Positions 45,359-55,875 are shown, numbered from the stretch's first letter. The stretch is 64,000 nucleotides of DNA from Geobacillus sp. 46C-IIa (GCF_014679505.1 NZ_CP061474.1:2738001-2802000); one strand, 5' to 3'. The notes: a model not told the origin generated them from the letters alone. Numbers and translations: made by a program.

Positions 45359-47737
45359 TTAAGCCGCGGTTTCACTTTCCGTCCATACCGCATAGCGGCG
45401 GCGGTAAAGCAGGCGGAAATACGCAAGCGTCCCCGCTGCAAAGGCTGCAGCCACCGCCGCCAATATCGCCGCCTCCTTCCACATGAGCGCAAAATCACCG
45501 CTCGAAATAACAGCCCGCAGCCCGAGGAGGGCATGGGTCATCGGCAGCCACGGATGGAGCGATTGCAGCGCGTCCGGAATGAGCTCCAGCGGGTACGTTC
45601 CGGCGCTTCCTACAAGCTGGGCGATGAGCAGCAAAATGGCAAGAAACCGGCCTGGGTTGTCAAACAAGGTAACGAGAAACTGGACGATCATCATAAAGGC
45701 CAAACTAATGATCCACGTAAACAGCAGGAAACGCCAGACGCTTTGCACGTGTAAATCAAGCCCGTACAGCAGCCATGCATCCGCCAAAAGCGTTTGTGCC
45801 GCCGATGCAACGGACAGCACCCCCCATTTTCCAAAAAACCAAGCCGCTCCTGACGACGGCCGCGCGGCTGGTTCACGCAACGGAAAGACGATCGTGAATA
45901 GCAAAGCGCCGACGAACAAGCCAAGCGATAAAAAGTACGGGGCAAAGCCGGTTCCGTAGTTCGGCACGTGATGGAACGGCCGTTTGTCGTTTTGCACCGG
46001 ATCGGCGATCATCTCAGATACGCGTTCGTTTACTTGAATGCGATCTGCCTTTTCCGCCCCTTCGCTTAAACGGTCGGCCAATTCGCCCGCTCCTTGTTCA
46101 AGACGCGCAAGCCCGGCCGACAGCGATCGTCCGCCGCCGAGGAGTCTGTCAAATCCTTGATGGAGTGAATCCGCTCCTTTGGCAACAGCAGACACACCGT
46201 TGGATAGTTCGTTTGCCCCATCAGCCAGTTTGCTCGTCCCCGAGACGAGCCGGCTCGAACCGGAAGCAAGCCGATGGATTCCGTCAGCCAGTCTGCTGCT
46301 CCCGCCAGCGACCGTTTGTGCTCCTTGATAAGCAGCCTGAAGCTGGTTCTCAAGCTCTTTCGCTCCATCGGCTACTGCTTGTTGGCCGGCCGCTAAGCGA
46401 TCGGCGCCATCAGCAAGCTGCTGTTGTCCGTCAACGAGCTTTTCGATGCCGCCTTGCACCGCCTGCTGTCCGGAAGCGAGCGCGGCCGCACCGTCAGCGA
46501 GGCGGGAAGCCCCGTTTTTGATCTGCCCCGCTTGGCCGGCTAGCCCGCGGATGCCGGTCGCTATGTTCTCGCTTCCTGCTACAAGCGGCTGAAGCTGCTC
46601 ATACAGCATCTGTAACGTGGCTTTTTGCTGCGGGTCGTCCGTTTGTTCGATCATCCTTTCGAGTTGGGCGGCATATTGCTGCAGCCCTTTGTTCACTTCG
46701 TCCGCTCCGGCGGCCGCTTCGCCCGCCTTTTGTTGCCACGCTTGCCCCCCCTTCTCCAACTCAGCCGCCCCGTTATGAAGGTCGTTCGCCCCGCTAGTTA
46801 GAGATGGCAATCGCGCTTGCAGTTCTTTCATGCTATTGAGCGAAGCATGCAATCCATTCGCGAGCGACGCCGCCCCATTTTGAGCAGCTAGAGCGCCAGA
46901 AGCGATCTGTTGGCTGCCGGCAGCCAGTTTTCCAAGCCCGTCCTGCAGCGCCGTTGCGCCAGTTTGCAGTTGTTTCGCTCCATTGTTTACCGCTTGCAAG
47001 CCGTTTTCAAACGACAATGATTGCTCAGCCAGCTCGGTTAAATAACGGAACACATCAGCGGCCCCGTCTTTGGCTTTTTCCGCTCCGGCGGCTAAACGGG
47101 CGCTTCCTTTCTTCGCCTCCTCCATCCCGTCGGAAAGCGAACGGCTTCCTTGTTCTGCTGTTTGGAGCCCATCGCGCAGTTGGACAGCTCCTTGACTTGC
47201 CTCACCGAGCCCGTCAGCCGCTGTCTTCATCTTCGTTAACATGGCTTCCGCGTACGTTTTCGTCACATTTTTGGCAATTTCTTCTTTTATCGCCTCGATG
47301 GCGGAATCGCCAACCTTTCCAGCTAAATAGTTCGCCCCTTCATTCGGGATGTATACGAGTCTCAGCGGCTTCGGGTTGCCGCTTTGCATCGTTGCTGCGT
47401 TAGCGGAAAAATCGCTCGGAATCATAACGGCCATGTAATACGTTTGATTCTTCAGACCATCGTACGCTTGCTTGCGGCTGACGAACCGCCAATCAAACGT
47501 GCCGTTTTCCTTCAGCCGCTTCACCACATCGTCGCCAAGCTGGATTTTCTTGCCGTCAAACACCGCTCCCTCATCTTCATTAACGACCGCGACCGGCAAC
47601 TGATCTAAATGTCCATATGGATCCCAAAACGCCCATAAAAACGATCCGCTATAAAGAAGGGGAATGAGCAAAACAGCAAGAATCGGAATGAGCACTTTCG
47701 GACGGAAGATGATCGCCCGCAATTCCTTGACCAACAT
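45359..47737 (-). CDS. yhgE: YhgE/Pip-family membrane protein
   Basis: A 792-residue protein with one N-terminal helix (about 12-35), a long extracytoplasmic region and five or six C-terminal helices of the ABC-2 type. The middle (about 170-590) is built of many degenerate 11-residue units of the form LADGAxxLAxG, predicting long helical bundles, as in Lactococcus Pip, the phage receptor, and in ESX-linked YueB-type proteins. Start 47737 has GGAGGG nine bases upstream. A matched operator and the divergent-function TetR gene upstream suggest inducible export or stress response. Confidence 0.88.
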   Translation of the reverse strand: MLVKELRAIIFRPKVLIPILAVLLIPLLYSGSFLWAFWDPYGHLDQLPVAVVNEDEGAVFDGKKIQLGDDVVKRLKENGTFDWRFVSRKQAYDGLKNQTYYMAVMIPSDFSANAATMQSGNPKPLRLVYIPNEGANYLAGKVGDSAIEAIKEEIAKNVTKTYAEAMLTKMKTAADGLGEASQGAVQLRDGLQTAEQGSRSLSDGMEEAKKGSARLAAGAEKAKDGAADVFRYLTELAEQSLSFENGLQAVNNGAKQLQTGATALQDGLGKLAAGSQQIASGALAAQNGAASLANGLHASLNSMKELQARLPSLTSGANDLHNGAAELEKGGQAWQQKAGEAAAGADEVNKGLQQYAAQLERMIEQTDDPQQKATLQMLYEQLQPLVAGSENIATGIRGLAGQAGQIKNGASRLADGAAALASGQQAVQGGIEKLVDGQQQLADGADRLAAGQQAVADGAKELENQLQAAYQGAQTVAGGSSRLADGIHRLASGSSRLVSGTSKLADGANELSNGVSAVAKGADSLHQGFDRLLGGGRSLSAGLARLEQGAGELADRLSEGAEKADRIQVNERVSEMIADPVQNDKRPFHHVPNYGTGFAPYFLSLGLFVGALLFTIVFPLREPAARPSSGAAWFFGKWGVLSVASAAQTLLADAWLLYGLDLHVQSVWRFLLFTWIISLAFMMIVQFLVTLFDNPGRFLAILLLIAQLVGSAGTYPLELIPDALQSLHPWLPMTHALLGLRAVISSGDFALMWKEAAILAAVAAAFAAGTLAYFRLLYRRRYAVWTESETAA

Positions 47738-47762
47738 GGAGATGATCCCTCCTTTGCACAAA

Positions 47763-47795
47763 TGACCAATTTATTCATTTAGTCACATCTGTCAA
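47763..47795 (-). promoter_or_regulatory. yhgE promoter with YhgD operator
   Basis: Minus strand TTGACA (47790-47795), 16 bp, TAAATT. The 23-bp operator at 47763-47785 covers the spacer and -10: on the minus strand it begins TGACTAAATGAATAA and ends TTGGTCA. The same sequence, with few changes, precedes yhgD. Confidence 0.7.
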
Positions 47796-47811
47796 AAAAA
47801 GACAGGATTAT

Positions 47812-48384
47812 CTACTTGGACAATCCTTGCAAAAAATACAGTGTAAACAATTCAGCAATTTGCTCTTTTGCCAGCGGCTCATGATCTTTCTCCCAATCGA
47901 CAATGAGGGCGATGTACATCTTCAGCATTAAAAACGCCGTTATTTCCGCATTGCACGGGCGGATTTCCCCTTTTTCCACCGCCGTCTCAATTTTTTGCCG
48001 GATAAACTCGACCATCGCCCGGTCGAGCTTGGTCAGCACTTCCTGCACCGCTGCCGTACCGATGCTGCGCACTTCCTGAAGCAGCTTCGCTATCAGCTGA
48101 TGGCGCTGGCGGAATTCTAAAATGCGGTACAAGGCGCGATGTACGTTTTCGGAAAACGGCAACGACGGATCCATCGCCTGCTCGGCCTCTGCTTTGATTT
48201 CCGTGATCAAGGAAGAAACGATTTCATCAAGCAGCTCCTCTTTGCTTTTAAAAAACGTATAAATCGTTCCTTTGCCGACGTTGGCGAGCTTGGCGATCTG
48301 TTCCATCGTCGTCGCCTTATAACCGAAAGCGGCGAACGATTGGGACGCTGCTTCGATAATTTGCCGTTTACGGTCGCTTGCCAT
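47812..48384 (-). CDS. yhgD: TetR-family regulator YhgD
   Basis: A 190-residue repressor. The N-terminal helix-turn-helix TTMEQIAKLANVGKGTIYTFFKSKEELLDEIV is classical TetR; the C-terminal half is a helical ligand domain. ATG 48384 is favoured over 48393, which directly abuts AAAGG. It lies upstream of yhgE as in B. subtilis. Identical operators at both genes suggest it represses itself and yhgE. The inducer is unknown. Confidence 0.9.
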   Translation of the reverse strand: MASDRKRQIIEAASQSFAAFGYKATTMEQIAKLANVGKGTIYTFFKSKEELLDEIVSSLITEIKAEAEQAMDPSLPFSENVHRALYRILEFRQRHQLIAKLLQEVRSIGTAAVQEVLTKLDRAMVEFIRQKIETAVEKGEIRPCNAEITAFLMLKMYIALIVDWEKDHEPLAKEQIAELFTLYFLQGLSK

Positions 48385-48402
48385 TGGCCTCATCCTTTAA
48401 TT

Positions 48403-48425
48403 TGACTGAACGAATAATTTGGTCA
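48403..48425. promoter_or_regulatory. YhgD autoregulatory operator
   Basis: The 23-bp site begins TGACTGAACGAATAA and ends TTGGTCA. It matches the yhgE site at 19 or more of 23 positions and has TGAC/GTCA arms. It lies 19 bp before the yhgD start and contains TTGACC on the minus strand, a likely -35. Confidence 0.65.
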
Positions 48426-48591
48426 ATCCATTTTTATCATATCATGTCCCCGCCCTAGCGTAAAGGGCGAAACTGATGCACACCCAAAGAAACGCGGCCG
48501 CAGCGCCGCCTACATCAAGGCGGCTTACGCCATTTCGGCTCCTAGACGAAGCGGTGTCCGAGGACTAGTCAGCCGCCGGCCAGGCGGCCGG

Positions 48592-50034
48592 CTAGCGGAC
48601 GTTGCTGTACGCCGCTTCCGCTGGCCGGTTTGGTTCCCCTTGCCGCAGATAGTCAAGCACATCGCGGACCGCCTTTTCCCCTTGGTCAATGCAATCAGGC
48701 AATCCGAGCCCCTCATAAGAACTGCCGGCTAAAAACACCCCTGGCAGATCGGACGCCATGTGCTGCTTAATCGCTGCCAGCCGTTCGCGATGCCCGACCG
48801 TATACTGCGGCATCGCCCGCTTCCATCGGGAAATGACGGCAAATTCCGGCTGGCCATCAATTTTCATCACTTTGTTTAAGTCATCGAGCACAATGCGGAC
48901 GATCTCATCGTCCGGCTGATCAACGATGTCCTCGTCGCCCGGGCGTCCGACATAGCCGCGTAAAAGCGCTTTGCCGGGCGGCGTCGTATGCGGCCACTTT
49001 TTATGCGTCCACGTGCACGCCGTCATCGTGTAATCGCTGCGGCGCGAGACGACAAACCCGGTGCCATCGATATCTTGGCGGATCGCTTTCCCCGGAAAAG
49101 CAAGCGCCACCGTCGCCACCGATGTCAGCGGCACCGACCGGAACAGGGCAAAAAACGGATAATCAGCGAGCATGTCCGGTACAATGTGGTGCGGCGTGGT
49201 GATGATGACGCTGTCCGCCTCCCACGCTTCACCGGTGCTCAATTGCAGCCGGTACGCTGAACCGGTGCGGGTGATCCGCTCAACGCGCGTCCCTTTGATG
49301 ACGCTGCCTGGTTCAAGCCGCTTTTCCACTTCTTCGACAAGCGATTGCAAGCCTGTTTTTAACGTCTGAAACGCCCCTTTTCGCTCCTTCTGTTCTTTTG
49401 GCGTCGTCCGTTTTGCTCCGCGAACGAGGCTTCCGTATGTTTGTTCGAGTTGAAAAAAATGTGGAAAAGTAGCCATTAAACTCATTTCATCGATATCGCC
49501 CGCATAAATGCCAGACAGCAATGGCTCAATCAGATTGTCCACTACTTCATCGCCTAAACGGCGGCGGAAAAAGCGGCCAAGCGGCATGTCGCCGTCTGCT
49601 TTCACCGGCGGCAGCACGAAGTCGAGCGCCGCCCGCAGCTTGCCGGCCGGAGAAAACAACCCGGTCGTTAAAAACGGGGCGATGCGCGTCGGAATGCCCA
49701 TCACCGCTCCGCCTGGGATCGGATATAATTTGCCGTTGACTAAAATGTATGATTTCCCAGTCGCATTATGGACGATTTCATGCTCAAGGCCGACTTCCTT
49801 TACGAGGCGGAACGCGCTCGTTTTCCGCGCCAAAAAAGAGTCCGGCCCGCGCTCAATGACATAGCCATCGCGGACGACCGTTTGCACTTTTCCGCCGAGC
49901 CGGTGCGTTGCCTCGACAAGCTTGCACGTCAGCGGCAGACGCTGCTCTTTGACCGCTTTTTGCAAGTAGTAGGCGGCAGTGAGACCCGTAATGCCGCCGC
50001 CGATAATCACAACGGTCTGTTGCCCTTCACTCAT
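48592..50034 (-). CDS. hemY: Coproporphyrinogen III oxidase (HemY/CgoX)
   Basis: A 480-residue FAD enzyme that oxidises coproporphyrinogen III to coproporphyrin III in the Gram-positive haem route. The Rossmann motif [16 protein letters not shown] and the C-terminal [19 protein letters not shown] are typical. The start ATG overlaps the hemH stop by eight bases. It ends the hemE-hemH-hemY operon. Confidence 0.94.
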   Translation of the reverse strand: MSEGQQTVVIIGGGITGLTAAYYLQKAVKEQRLPLTCKLVEATHRLGGKVQTVVRDGYVIERGPDSFLARKTSAFRLVKEVGLEHEIVHNATGKSYILVNGKLYPIPGGAVMGIPTRIAPFLTTGLFSPAGKLRAALDFVLPPVKADGDMPLGRFFRRRLGDEVVDNLIEPLLSGIYAGDIDEMSLMATFPHFFQLEQTYGSLVRGAKRTTPKEQKERKGAFQTLKTGLQSLVEEVEKRLEPGSVIKGTRVERITRTGSAYRLQLSTGEAWEADSVIITTPHHIVPDMLADYPFFALFRSVPLTSVATVALAFPGKAIRQDIDGTGFVVSRRSDYTMTACTWTHKKWPHTTPPGKALLRGYVGRPGDEDIVDQPDDEIVRIVLDDLNKVMKIDGQPEFAVISRWKRAMPQYTVGHRERLAAIKQHMASDLPGVFLAGSSYEGLGLPDCIDQGEKAVRDVLDYLRQGEPNRPAEAAYSNVR

Positions 50035-50977
50035 GCTTATCGCCTTCTTTTGCGAGCCGCTTTAACACGACCGTCGCCAATGCATCAATAAACAGCGGAT
50101 CGGTGTTCGGCATTTCCGGCCGGTAATAGCGGGCGCCAATTTCTTCCGTCACTTGCTTACATTCAATGTCATTATCATATAACACTTCCAAATGATCAGC
50201 GACAAAACCGACCGGCGCATAAACAAACGATGTATAGCCGCACTCATCGTGCAACTGGCGCGTCAAATCTTGCACATCCGGACCCAACCAAGGTTCTGGC
50301 GTGTTGCCAGCGCTTTGCCAGCCGACGGCGTAATGGGCAACCCCAGCTTGCTCGGCGATGCGCTTTGCCGTGTCTTCAAGTTGCACCGGATATGGATCGC
50401 CGGCTTGAATGATTTTTTCCGGCAGGCTATGAGCTGATACGATGAGCACAGCCTGCTCCCGCTCACGCTCCGGCATGGCGGCAAAAACAGCTTTCACTTT
50501 TTCCGACCAATAATGCAAAAATTTCGGTTCGTCATACCACTGGTCAATCGTATAAATAACCGGGCCGCCAAGCCTTTCCGCCGCCGCTTTCGCCCGCTCG
50601 TTGTATGAACGGATGCTGAATGTGGAATAATGAGGCGCTAAAACGATCGCCACCGCCTCTTTCACACCGTCGGCATGCATGCGTTCAACCGCATCCTCGA
50701 TAAATGGCTCGATATGCTTCAGCCCTAAATACATGCGAAACTCGACTTCCTCTTGCACTTCGTTCAGCCGCGCCTCGAGCTGTGTCGCCTGCGCTTCCGT
50801 AATTTTAGCGAGCGGGGACAGCCCGCCAATCGCCCGATAGCGCGCTTTTAAGTCGTCAATTTGCTCTTGCGGCGGCTTCCGTCCGTGGCGAATATGCGTG
50901 TAATACCGTTCGATATCGTCTTCTTTATACGGGGTTCCATACGCCATGACAAGCAGTCCAACCGTTTGTTTCGCCAT
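50027..50977 (-). CDS. hemH: Coproporphyrin III ferrochelatase (HemH/CpfC)
   Basis: A 316-residue cytosolic enzyme that inserts Fe2+ into coproporphyrin III. Catalytic His is in SAHSLPEKI and the conserved acid in [35 protein letters not shown] opens the protein as in B. subtilis HemH. It is 15 bp after hemE. Confidence 0.95.
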   Translation of the reverse strand: MAKQTVGLLVMAYGTPYKEDDIERYYTHIRHGRKPPQEQIDDLKARYRAIGGLSPLAKITEAQATQLEARLNEVQEEVEFRMYLGLKHIEPFIEDAVERMHADGVKEAVAIVLAPHYSTFSIRSYNERAKAAAERLGGPVIYTIDQWYDEPKFLHYWSEKVKAVFAAMPEREREQAVLIVSAHSLPEKIIQAGDPYPVQLEDTAKRIAEQAGVAHYAVGWQSAGNTPEPWLGPDVQDLTRQLHDECGYTSFVYAPVGFVADHLEVLYDNDIECKQVTEEIGARYYRPEMPNTDPLFIDALATVVLKRLAKEGDKHE

Positions 50978-50992
50978 TGTGCTGCACCTCTT

Positions 50993-52030
50993 TTAGTTCG
51001 TGGAAGTATAGTCGTGGATAAAGGCAGTCAGCCGCTTCAATGTCGCCGGCTGAACGTCCGGGAAAATGCCGTGACCCAAGTTAAAAATATAGCCCGGCTG
51101 CTCCATCCCCTCGTCCAAAATACACTTCACCCGCTCTTCGATCACATCCCATGGCGCGAGCAGCACCGCTGGATCCAAGTTGCCTTGGATCGCCTTTGTA
51201 ATGCCTTGGCGACGCGCCTCACGAATCGACAGCCGCCAATCAAGGCCGATGACATCAAGCGGCAAGTCGTTCCACTCGCGCGTCAAATGGCTCGCACCGA
51301 CGCCAAACATGATGAGCGGCGCTCCTTCCTCGCGCAAGGCAGCAAAAATGCGCGCCATCGCCGGCTTAATAAACGTCCGATAATCATCCGCATTCACAGC
51401 GCCAACCCAGGAGTCAAAAATTTGCACCGCGCTCGCCCCTGCTTGAATTTGCGCTTTCACATAGCGGATCGTCATTTCGGCAAGCTTGTCCATTAAGGCA
51501 AACCATGCTTTCGGTTCAGCGTACATAAACGCCTTTGTTTTATGATAGTTTTTGGACGGGCCGCCTTCAATCATGTAGCTGGCCAGCGTAAACGGCGCGC
51601 CGGCAAAGCCGATGAGCGGCACATCCAGCTGTTCGTTGACAAGCAGCCGGATCGTCTCGAGCACGTACGGCACATCGTGTTCCGGATCGATCTCCCCAAG
51701 CCGCTCAACATCATGAAGCGAGCGGATCGGGTTGGCGATCACCGGCCCGACGCCGCCGCGAATTTCCACATCCACGCCAATCGCCGGCAGCGGCGTCATA
51801 ATGTCTTTATATAAAATGGCGGCATCCACGCCATATTGCTCCACCGGAAGCCGGGTGACATAAGCGCAAAGCTCCGGCTGATGGGTAATCTCAAATAATG
51901 AATATTTTTCCTTCAGCGCCCGGTATTCCGGCTGTGACCGTCCGGCCTGCCTCATATACCATACCGGCACATAGGCCGTTTTTTCGCCGCGGCAGGCGCG
52001 CAAAAACGTATCGTTCATTCGTCTTGTCAT
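50993..52030 (-). CDS. hemE: Uroporphyrinogen III decarboxylase
   Basis: A 345-residue enzyme that decarboxylates uroporphyrinogen III to coproporphyrinogen [19 protein letters not shown] (substrate arginines), [23 protein letters not shown] and [11 protein letters not shown] are signatures. ATG 52030 (MTRRMND) is spaced six bases from AAAGGCGG; ATG 52036 and 52051 are weaker. First gene of the haem operon. No pbpF precedes it in this window; yhfA does. Confidence 0.95.
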   Translation of the reverse strand: MTRRMNDTFLRACRGEKTAYVPVWYMRQAGRSQPEYRALKEKYSLFEITHQPELCAYVTRLPVEQYGVDAAILYKDIMTPLPAIGVDVEIRGGVGPVIANPIRSLHDVERLGEIDPEHDVPYVLETIRLLVNEQLDVPLIGFAGAPFTLASYMIEGGPSKNYHKTKAFMYAEPKAWFALMDKLAEMTIRYVKAQIQAGASAVQIFDSWVGAVNADDYRTFIKPAMARIFAALREEGAPLIMFGVGASHLTREWNDLPLDVIGLDWRLSIREARRQGITKAIQGNLDPAVLLAPWDVIEERVKCILDEGMEQPGYIFNLGHGIFPDVQPATLKRLTAFIHDYTSTN

Positions 52031-52110
52031 CTCCATCCGCCTTTCTTTCATCCAGTCCAGTCAACCATTCCCTTATTTTTTTGCACATTCACATTGCTTA
52101 TCTCTTTTTC

Positions 52111-52139
52111 ACTATACCGCTTTCGATGCCCAATGTATA
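52111..52139 (-). promoter_or_regulatory. hemEHY promoter
   Basis: Minus strand TATACA (52134-52139), 17 bp, TATAGT (52111-52116). CTATAC (52112-52117) and GTATAG (52135-52140) are inverted repeats on the two promoter elements, which might bind a regulator. Confidence 0.5.
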
Positions 52140-52189
52140 GAGAAGGAAACGAACTGTCAAAAAATCGACCGATTTTTCAACCCATGCCT

Positions 52190-52230
52190 ATTATAACAAA
52201 AAAGCCGTCCCGGCCGCACGGGACAGCTTT
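52190..52230 (-). terminator. Intrinsic terminator of yhfA
   Basis: AAGCCGTCCCG (52202-52212) pairs with CGGGACAGCTT (52219-52229) with one mismatch; the minus-strand tail is TTTTTTGTTAT. Confidence 0.82.
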
Positions 52231-52234
52231 TTCT

Positions 52235-53635
52235 TTAGATGAGAAACATGGCGACAACGGTCGTGACCGCCAAGCCGACGGCGACCGGAATTACATTGCG
52301 GCGCGCCAATTCAAACGGGTCGACTCCGCAAATCGCGGCCGCTGGAATGAGCGCCCATGGAACGAGCGTGCCTCCGCCGACCCAAATGGCAGCGATCTGG
52401 CCAAGCGCCGTTAACGTGGCCGCTCCGCCGCCAATGGCGACCGCAAACAAATGGGCGACCGAACCGGCAAGCGAGATGCCGGAAAACCCGGAGCCGTCAA
52501 GGCCGGTAATCGCCCCGACGATGGTGAGCGTCACCGCCCCGATTTCGTTGTTCAGCGGCACCGCATGGGCTAAGGCGACCCCTAAATCGTTGACAATGCC
52601 TTGGGATGCCTGCGGCAAATAGTCGCCGATAATTTTCACGAATCCGGCATCGCCAAGATAGAAAAAGGCGGCAATTGGAATGACGGGGCCGAATACTTTA
52701 AACCCAAACTGGAATCCTTCAATAAAGTAGTTGGTCACTTCCGCAAAGCTTTCTTGCCGGTGGGCTAAAACGGAAATGAGGATCAAGATAAAAATCGCGG
52801 TTCCGCCGATTAAGGCTGTCGCCTCGCCGCCTTGCAAACGCAAATAAAACATCGCGATGACGTCAAGGGCAAACAGCACCGGAATCAACAGCGCCAGCCA
52901 TTTTTTCGTCGGCTCGGCCAGCAGCCCTCCCGTTTTCTCGAGCGCCGCATCAGCGGCAGCGGCGATTTCTGTATCCCCGCTCGTCAAGCGCCCTTGCTTC
53001 ATATCGCGGCGCAGCAAATAAAACGCCGTGACGGTCGTGACGACCCCCATGACAAAAACGAGCGGCACGCTGGCGGCAATCACTTCGCCAACCGGCAATC
53101 CGGCCGCATCAGCGGTCAGTTTCGGCGCCCCTTGAATGATAAAATCACCAGAAAGGGCGATACCGTGTCCGAACAAGTTCATCGCCATTGCCACTCCGAG
53201 CGCCGGCAGGCCGACGCGAACCGCCGCCGGCAACAGCACCGCCCCCATAAGGGCAACGGCCGGAGACGGCCAGAAAAACCAAGAAATCACCATCATCAAA
53301 ATCCCGATCGTCCAATACGCCCAGGCCGGCGTCCGGATAAAACGGACAAACGGCGACACCATCACATCATTGATCCCCGTCGCTGACAACACTTTGCTCA
53401 TCGCGACAATAATCGAGATGACTAAAATCGTTGGCAGTAATTCGGTAATGGCGTAAATAAAGCTGTTAAACACCCCGCTGACTGCCGCGCTCAGTGAATG
53501 GGTGGCGACCACCGCCAACAAAAAAATGCCGGCAATGCAAACGAGCGATGTATCTTTGCGGACGACCATAAACCCGATAATGAGCATGATAAACAGCAAG
53601 TAAATCCAGTGCAACGCCACAAGCTCTACTCCCAT
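52235..53635 (-). CDS. yhfA: Putative ion/solute transporter YhfA
   Basis: A 466-residue protein with about 12 membrane helices, glycine-rich pores (AVAIGGGAATLTALGQIAAIWVGGGTLVPWALIPAAAICGVDPFELARR) and a cytosolic loop around 205-240. It belongs to the ion-transporter superfamily near Na+/H+ antiporter NhaC and citrate transporters. B. subtilis yhfA lies next to the hem/yhg cluster, supporting the name. ATG 53635 is chosen by spacing from AAGGGG. Substrate unknown. Confidence 0.75.
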   Translation of the reverse strand: MGVELVALHWIYLLFIMLIIGFMVVRKDTSLVCIAGIFLLAVVATHSLSAAVSGVFNSFIYAITELLPTILVISIIVAMSKVLSATGINDVMVSPFVRFIRTPAWAYWTIGILMMVISWFFWPSPAVALMGAVLLPAAVRVGLPALGVAMAMNLFGHGIALSGDFIIQGAPKLTADAAGLPVGEVIAASVPLVFVMGVVTTVTAFYLLRRDMKQGRLTSGDTEIAAAADAALEKTGGLLAEPTKKWLALLIPVLFALDVIAMFYLRLQGGEATALIGGTAIFILILISVLAHRQESFAEVTNYFIEGFQFGFKVFGPVIPIAAFFYLGDAGFVKIIGDYLPQASQGIVNDLGVALAHAVPLNNEIGAVTLTIVGAITGLDGSGFSGISLAGSVAHLFAVAIGGGAATLTALGQIAAIWVGGGTLVPWALIPAAAICGVDPFELARRNVIPVAVGLAVTTVVAMFLI

Positions 53636-53887
53636 AAACAAATCCCCTTTCTCCTCAACTTCCAGCCCGGCCTGCCGGACGTGCGCCTAGGCCGGTGTAC
53701 TACAGCATATGAAGCGGGAACAGAGGTGTGAGAACAAAGTGCGGGCGACACGGGGAAGCGCAGTACTAGAACAGAGATGTGAGCAAGAGGCACAAACGGA
53801 AAGGCGAGCGCAGGCAAAGGTGTGGGAGCTGCCAGGACATTTTCGCCGAAAACGAAAAAAAATGCCGGCGTCAACGCCAAAACAGCG
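53636..53887. other. Intergenic region holding a 51-bp repeat
   Basis: No gene is clearly supported. GAACAGAGGTGTGAG (53718-53732) recurs as GAACAGAGATGTGAG (53769-53783), 51 bp later. The purine-rich plus strand is open from ATG 53709 to 53891 but has no good ribosome site. Confidence 0.5.
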
Positions 53888-55102
53888 TTAACGTTCGGCT
53901 TTGGGCCCGTGCCGCGGGCGGACGTACCGTCTGGCCGTCCAAACGCCCCAACCGATTCCCCCCACCCATGTAACGAGCCATAGAGGGCGCGGGGAAACGG
54001 CAGCCAACACAAGGTGAAATACCGTATTTTGCCCGGCGAGTAAAATGGAGAACAACCGAACGGCAGCGCCAGCCGGCTGCGCCTGCGGCAGCGGGTACAG
54101 CTGCGTCCATAGCGAATAGCGATGGCGGGAAGGCAGCGCCGCCAGCTGAACAGCGGTCGCATACAGAAACAAAAACACAATGGCTGCCTGTACGTATTCA
54201 TGATCGATCGCAGCAAGCAGTACGCTCCCAATCACTGTCAGGCGGATGTACAGCCCGGCATACCCGCCGGCGCGGAGAAACGTGCGCGCGTACAAGTGAA
54301 AAAAGACGTTCCGTTGTCCGTATGGGATCAGACGAAGCAACGGGTCAAGCCAACGACGCCGTCTCGCTTCCTCCCGCCATTCTGGAACATCGGTGAACAA
54401 GTTCGCCAATCGGTAAAAGGCCCGTACTGCGCGCTGCTCTTCGGCAATGAGCCGTTCCCACTTCCATGTCCTCCCTTTTGCAAAGCGTGACAGGCAAACC
54501 GAAAGAGCCGCGATCAGCGCAATGACCGTCGCGGAAAACAGCCACGGCGCCGCCGCCAGCCAAAAATAAACGGCTAATGCCGCCAACCCGAAGCGGGCGA
54601 GCGCGCTCTGACGGTGAAAAGATGGCTCAGCGATGTAACTCCCTTTCCAAGCAGCCCATAAATTCCAAAGCTTCAGGGCGATGAGGCCAAGCAAAAAAAG
54701 CGGCCACGGCACCGGGGAAAACCGGGAATGGAGCGGTCCGGCCAACAATAGCAACAAACAGAGGCCGTATGCGTGCCACACGGCCGAGAAGAGGAATGCC
54801 CGGCGAATATACGGGTGCAGCTGCCATTCAGCGGCCAGCAAAAACACCGTATCCGCCTCGCGAAACAATGTGCGCACCGTCCCGGATGCAGCCGCCCAGC
54901 CGAATATCACCGCGGCAATGGCCGGGTACGGAAACGAGCCGGGAAGCGTCTCGACCCAGCGCTCGTACATGACCGCGATACCGCCAAGAACGATGATTAA
55001 GCCGACGAGCAAATGATCGTTCAGCATATAGCGCAAATAGCGAAGCCTCTTTTTCCCTTCGGCTTGAAGACGCTGCTGCCAAAGCTTACGGGCATCCATC
55101 AT
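53888..55102 (-). CDS. ecsB: ABC transporter permease EcsB
   Basis: A 404-residue membrane protein with about eight helices. It starts MMDARKLWQQRLQAEGKKRLRYLRYMLNDHLL and contains RRRRWLDPLLRLIPYGQRNVFFHLYARTFLRAGGY, both EcsB-like. EcsAB affects secretion, regulated proteolysis and competence and was linked to intramembrane protease RasP function. ATGA overlap with ecsA. ecsC does not follow here. Confidence 0.88.
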   Translation of the reverse strand: MMDARKLWQQRLQAEGKKRLRYLRYMLNDHLLVGLIIVLGGIAVMYERWVETLPGSFPYPAIAAVIFGWAAASGTVRTLFREADTVFLLAAEWQLHPYIRRAFLFSAVWHAYGLCLLLLLAGPLHSRFSPVPWPLFLLGLIALKLWNLWAAWKGSYIAEPSFHRQSALARFGLAALAVYFWLAAAPWLFSATVIALIAALSVCLSRFAKGRTWKWERLIAEEQRAVRAFYRLANLFTDVPEWREEARRRRWLDPLLRLIPYGQRNVFFHLYARTFLRAGGYAGLYIRLTVIGSVLLAAIDHEYVQAAIVFLFLYATAVQLAALPSRHRYSLWTQLYPLPQAQPAGAAVRLFSILLAGQNTVFHLVLAAVSPRPLWLVTWVGGIGWGVWTARRYVRPRHGPKAER

Positions 55103-55836
55103 GGCGCATCGTCCTTTGTCAATTCGATATATACTTCATCGAGCGTCGCAGCTTTCAGCCCGAACTGGCGGCGAATGTCATCAAGCGTTCCTTTCGCTTT
55201 GACGCGCCCTTGATGCAAAATGACGAACGAATCGCAATACCGCTCCGCTGTCGCCAAAATATGGGTCGACAACAAAATGCCTGCCCCTTTCGCCTTTTGT
55301 TCATTCATCCGCTCAAGCAATGCATGAATGGCGAGCGGGTCAAGGCCGAGAAACGGCTCATCGATAATATAAAGCGGCGGTTCAAGCAAAAAGGCGCAAA
55401 CGATCATCACTTTTTGTTTCATCCCTTTGGAAAAATGCGCTGGAAACGAAGAGAGACGCCGCTCTAACCGAAACGCGCGAAGCAGCGGCGGAACGCGGCG
55501 CTCATATTCGTTCTCGCTCAGCCCGTACGCCATCGCCGCCAGACGCAAATGCTCCTCAAGCGTCAGTTCTTCGTATAATACGGGCGTTTCCGGAATAAAA
55601 GCAAACTGCCTCCGATACGTTTCCGAATCCGCCGCGAGCGTACGCCCGTTCACTGAAACCGTGCCTCGGCGCGGCTCCATCAGGCCGATAATATGTTTGA
55701 TCGTCGTGCTTTTGCCAGCTCCATTTAAACCGATCAACGCGACCATTTCGCCGCGTTCAACTGAAAACGTCACATCTTCCAGCACGTTTTGTGCGGTGTA
55801 CCCCCCGTATAAGTGTTCCACACGCAAAAGCGTCAT
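55099..55836 (-). CDS. ecsA: ABC transporter ATPase EcsA
   Basis: A 245-residue ATPase: Walker A GLNGAGKST (36-44), signature FSKGMKQKVMI, Walker B PLYIIDEPFLGLDPLA and switch HIL. The start ATG 55836 has GGAAGCGG upstream. It energises EcsB. Confidence 0.93.
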   Translation of the reverse strand: MTLLRVEHLYGGYTAQNVLEDVTFSVERGEMVALIGLNGAGKSTTIKHIIGLMEPRRGTVSVNGRTLAADSETYRRQFAFIPETPVLYEELTLEEHLRLAAMAYGLSENEYERRVPPLLRAFRLERRLSSFPAHFSKGMKQKVMIVCAFLLEPPLYIIDEPFLGLDPLAIHALLERMNEQKAKGAGILLSTHILATAERYCDSFVILHQGRVKAKGTLDDIRRQFGLKAATLDEVYIELTKDDAP

Positions 55837-55875
55837 CGTCCGCTTCCTTTCCGTTCTCGAATCGCTTTTGTCCCC

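Noticed and set aside
53626..54231. 201-codon minus-strand frame
   Set aside because: Overlaps the ecsB 3' end in another frame and has low-complexity, Cys/Arg-rich sequence.
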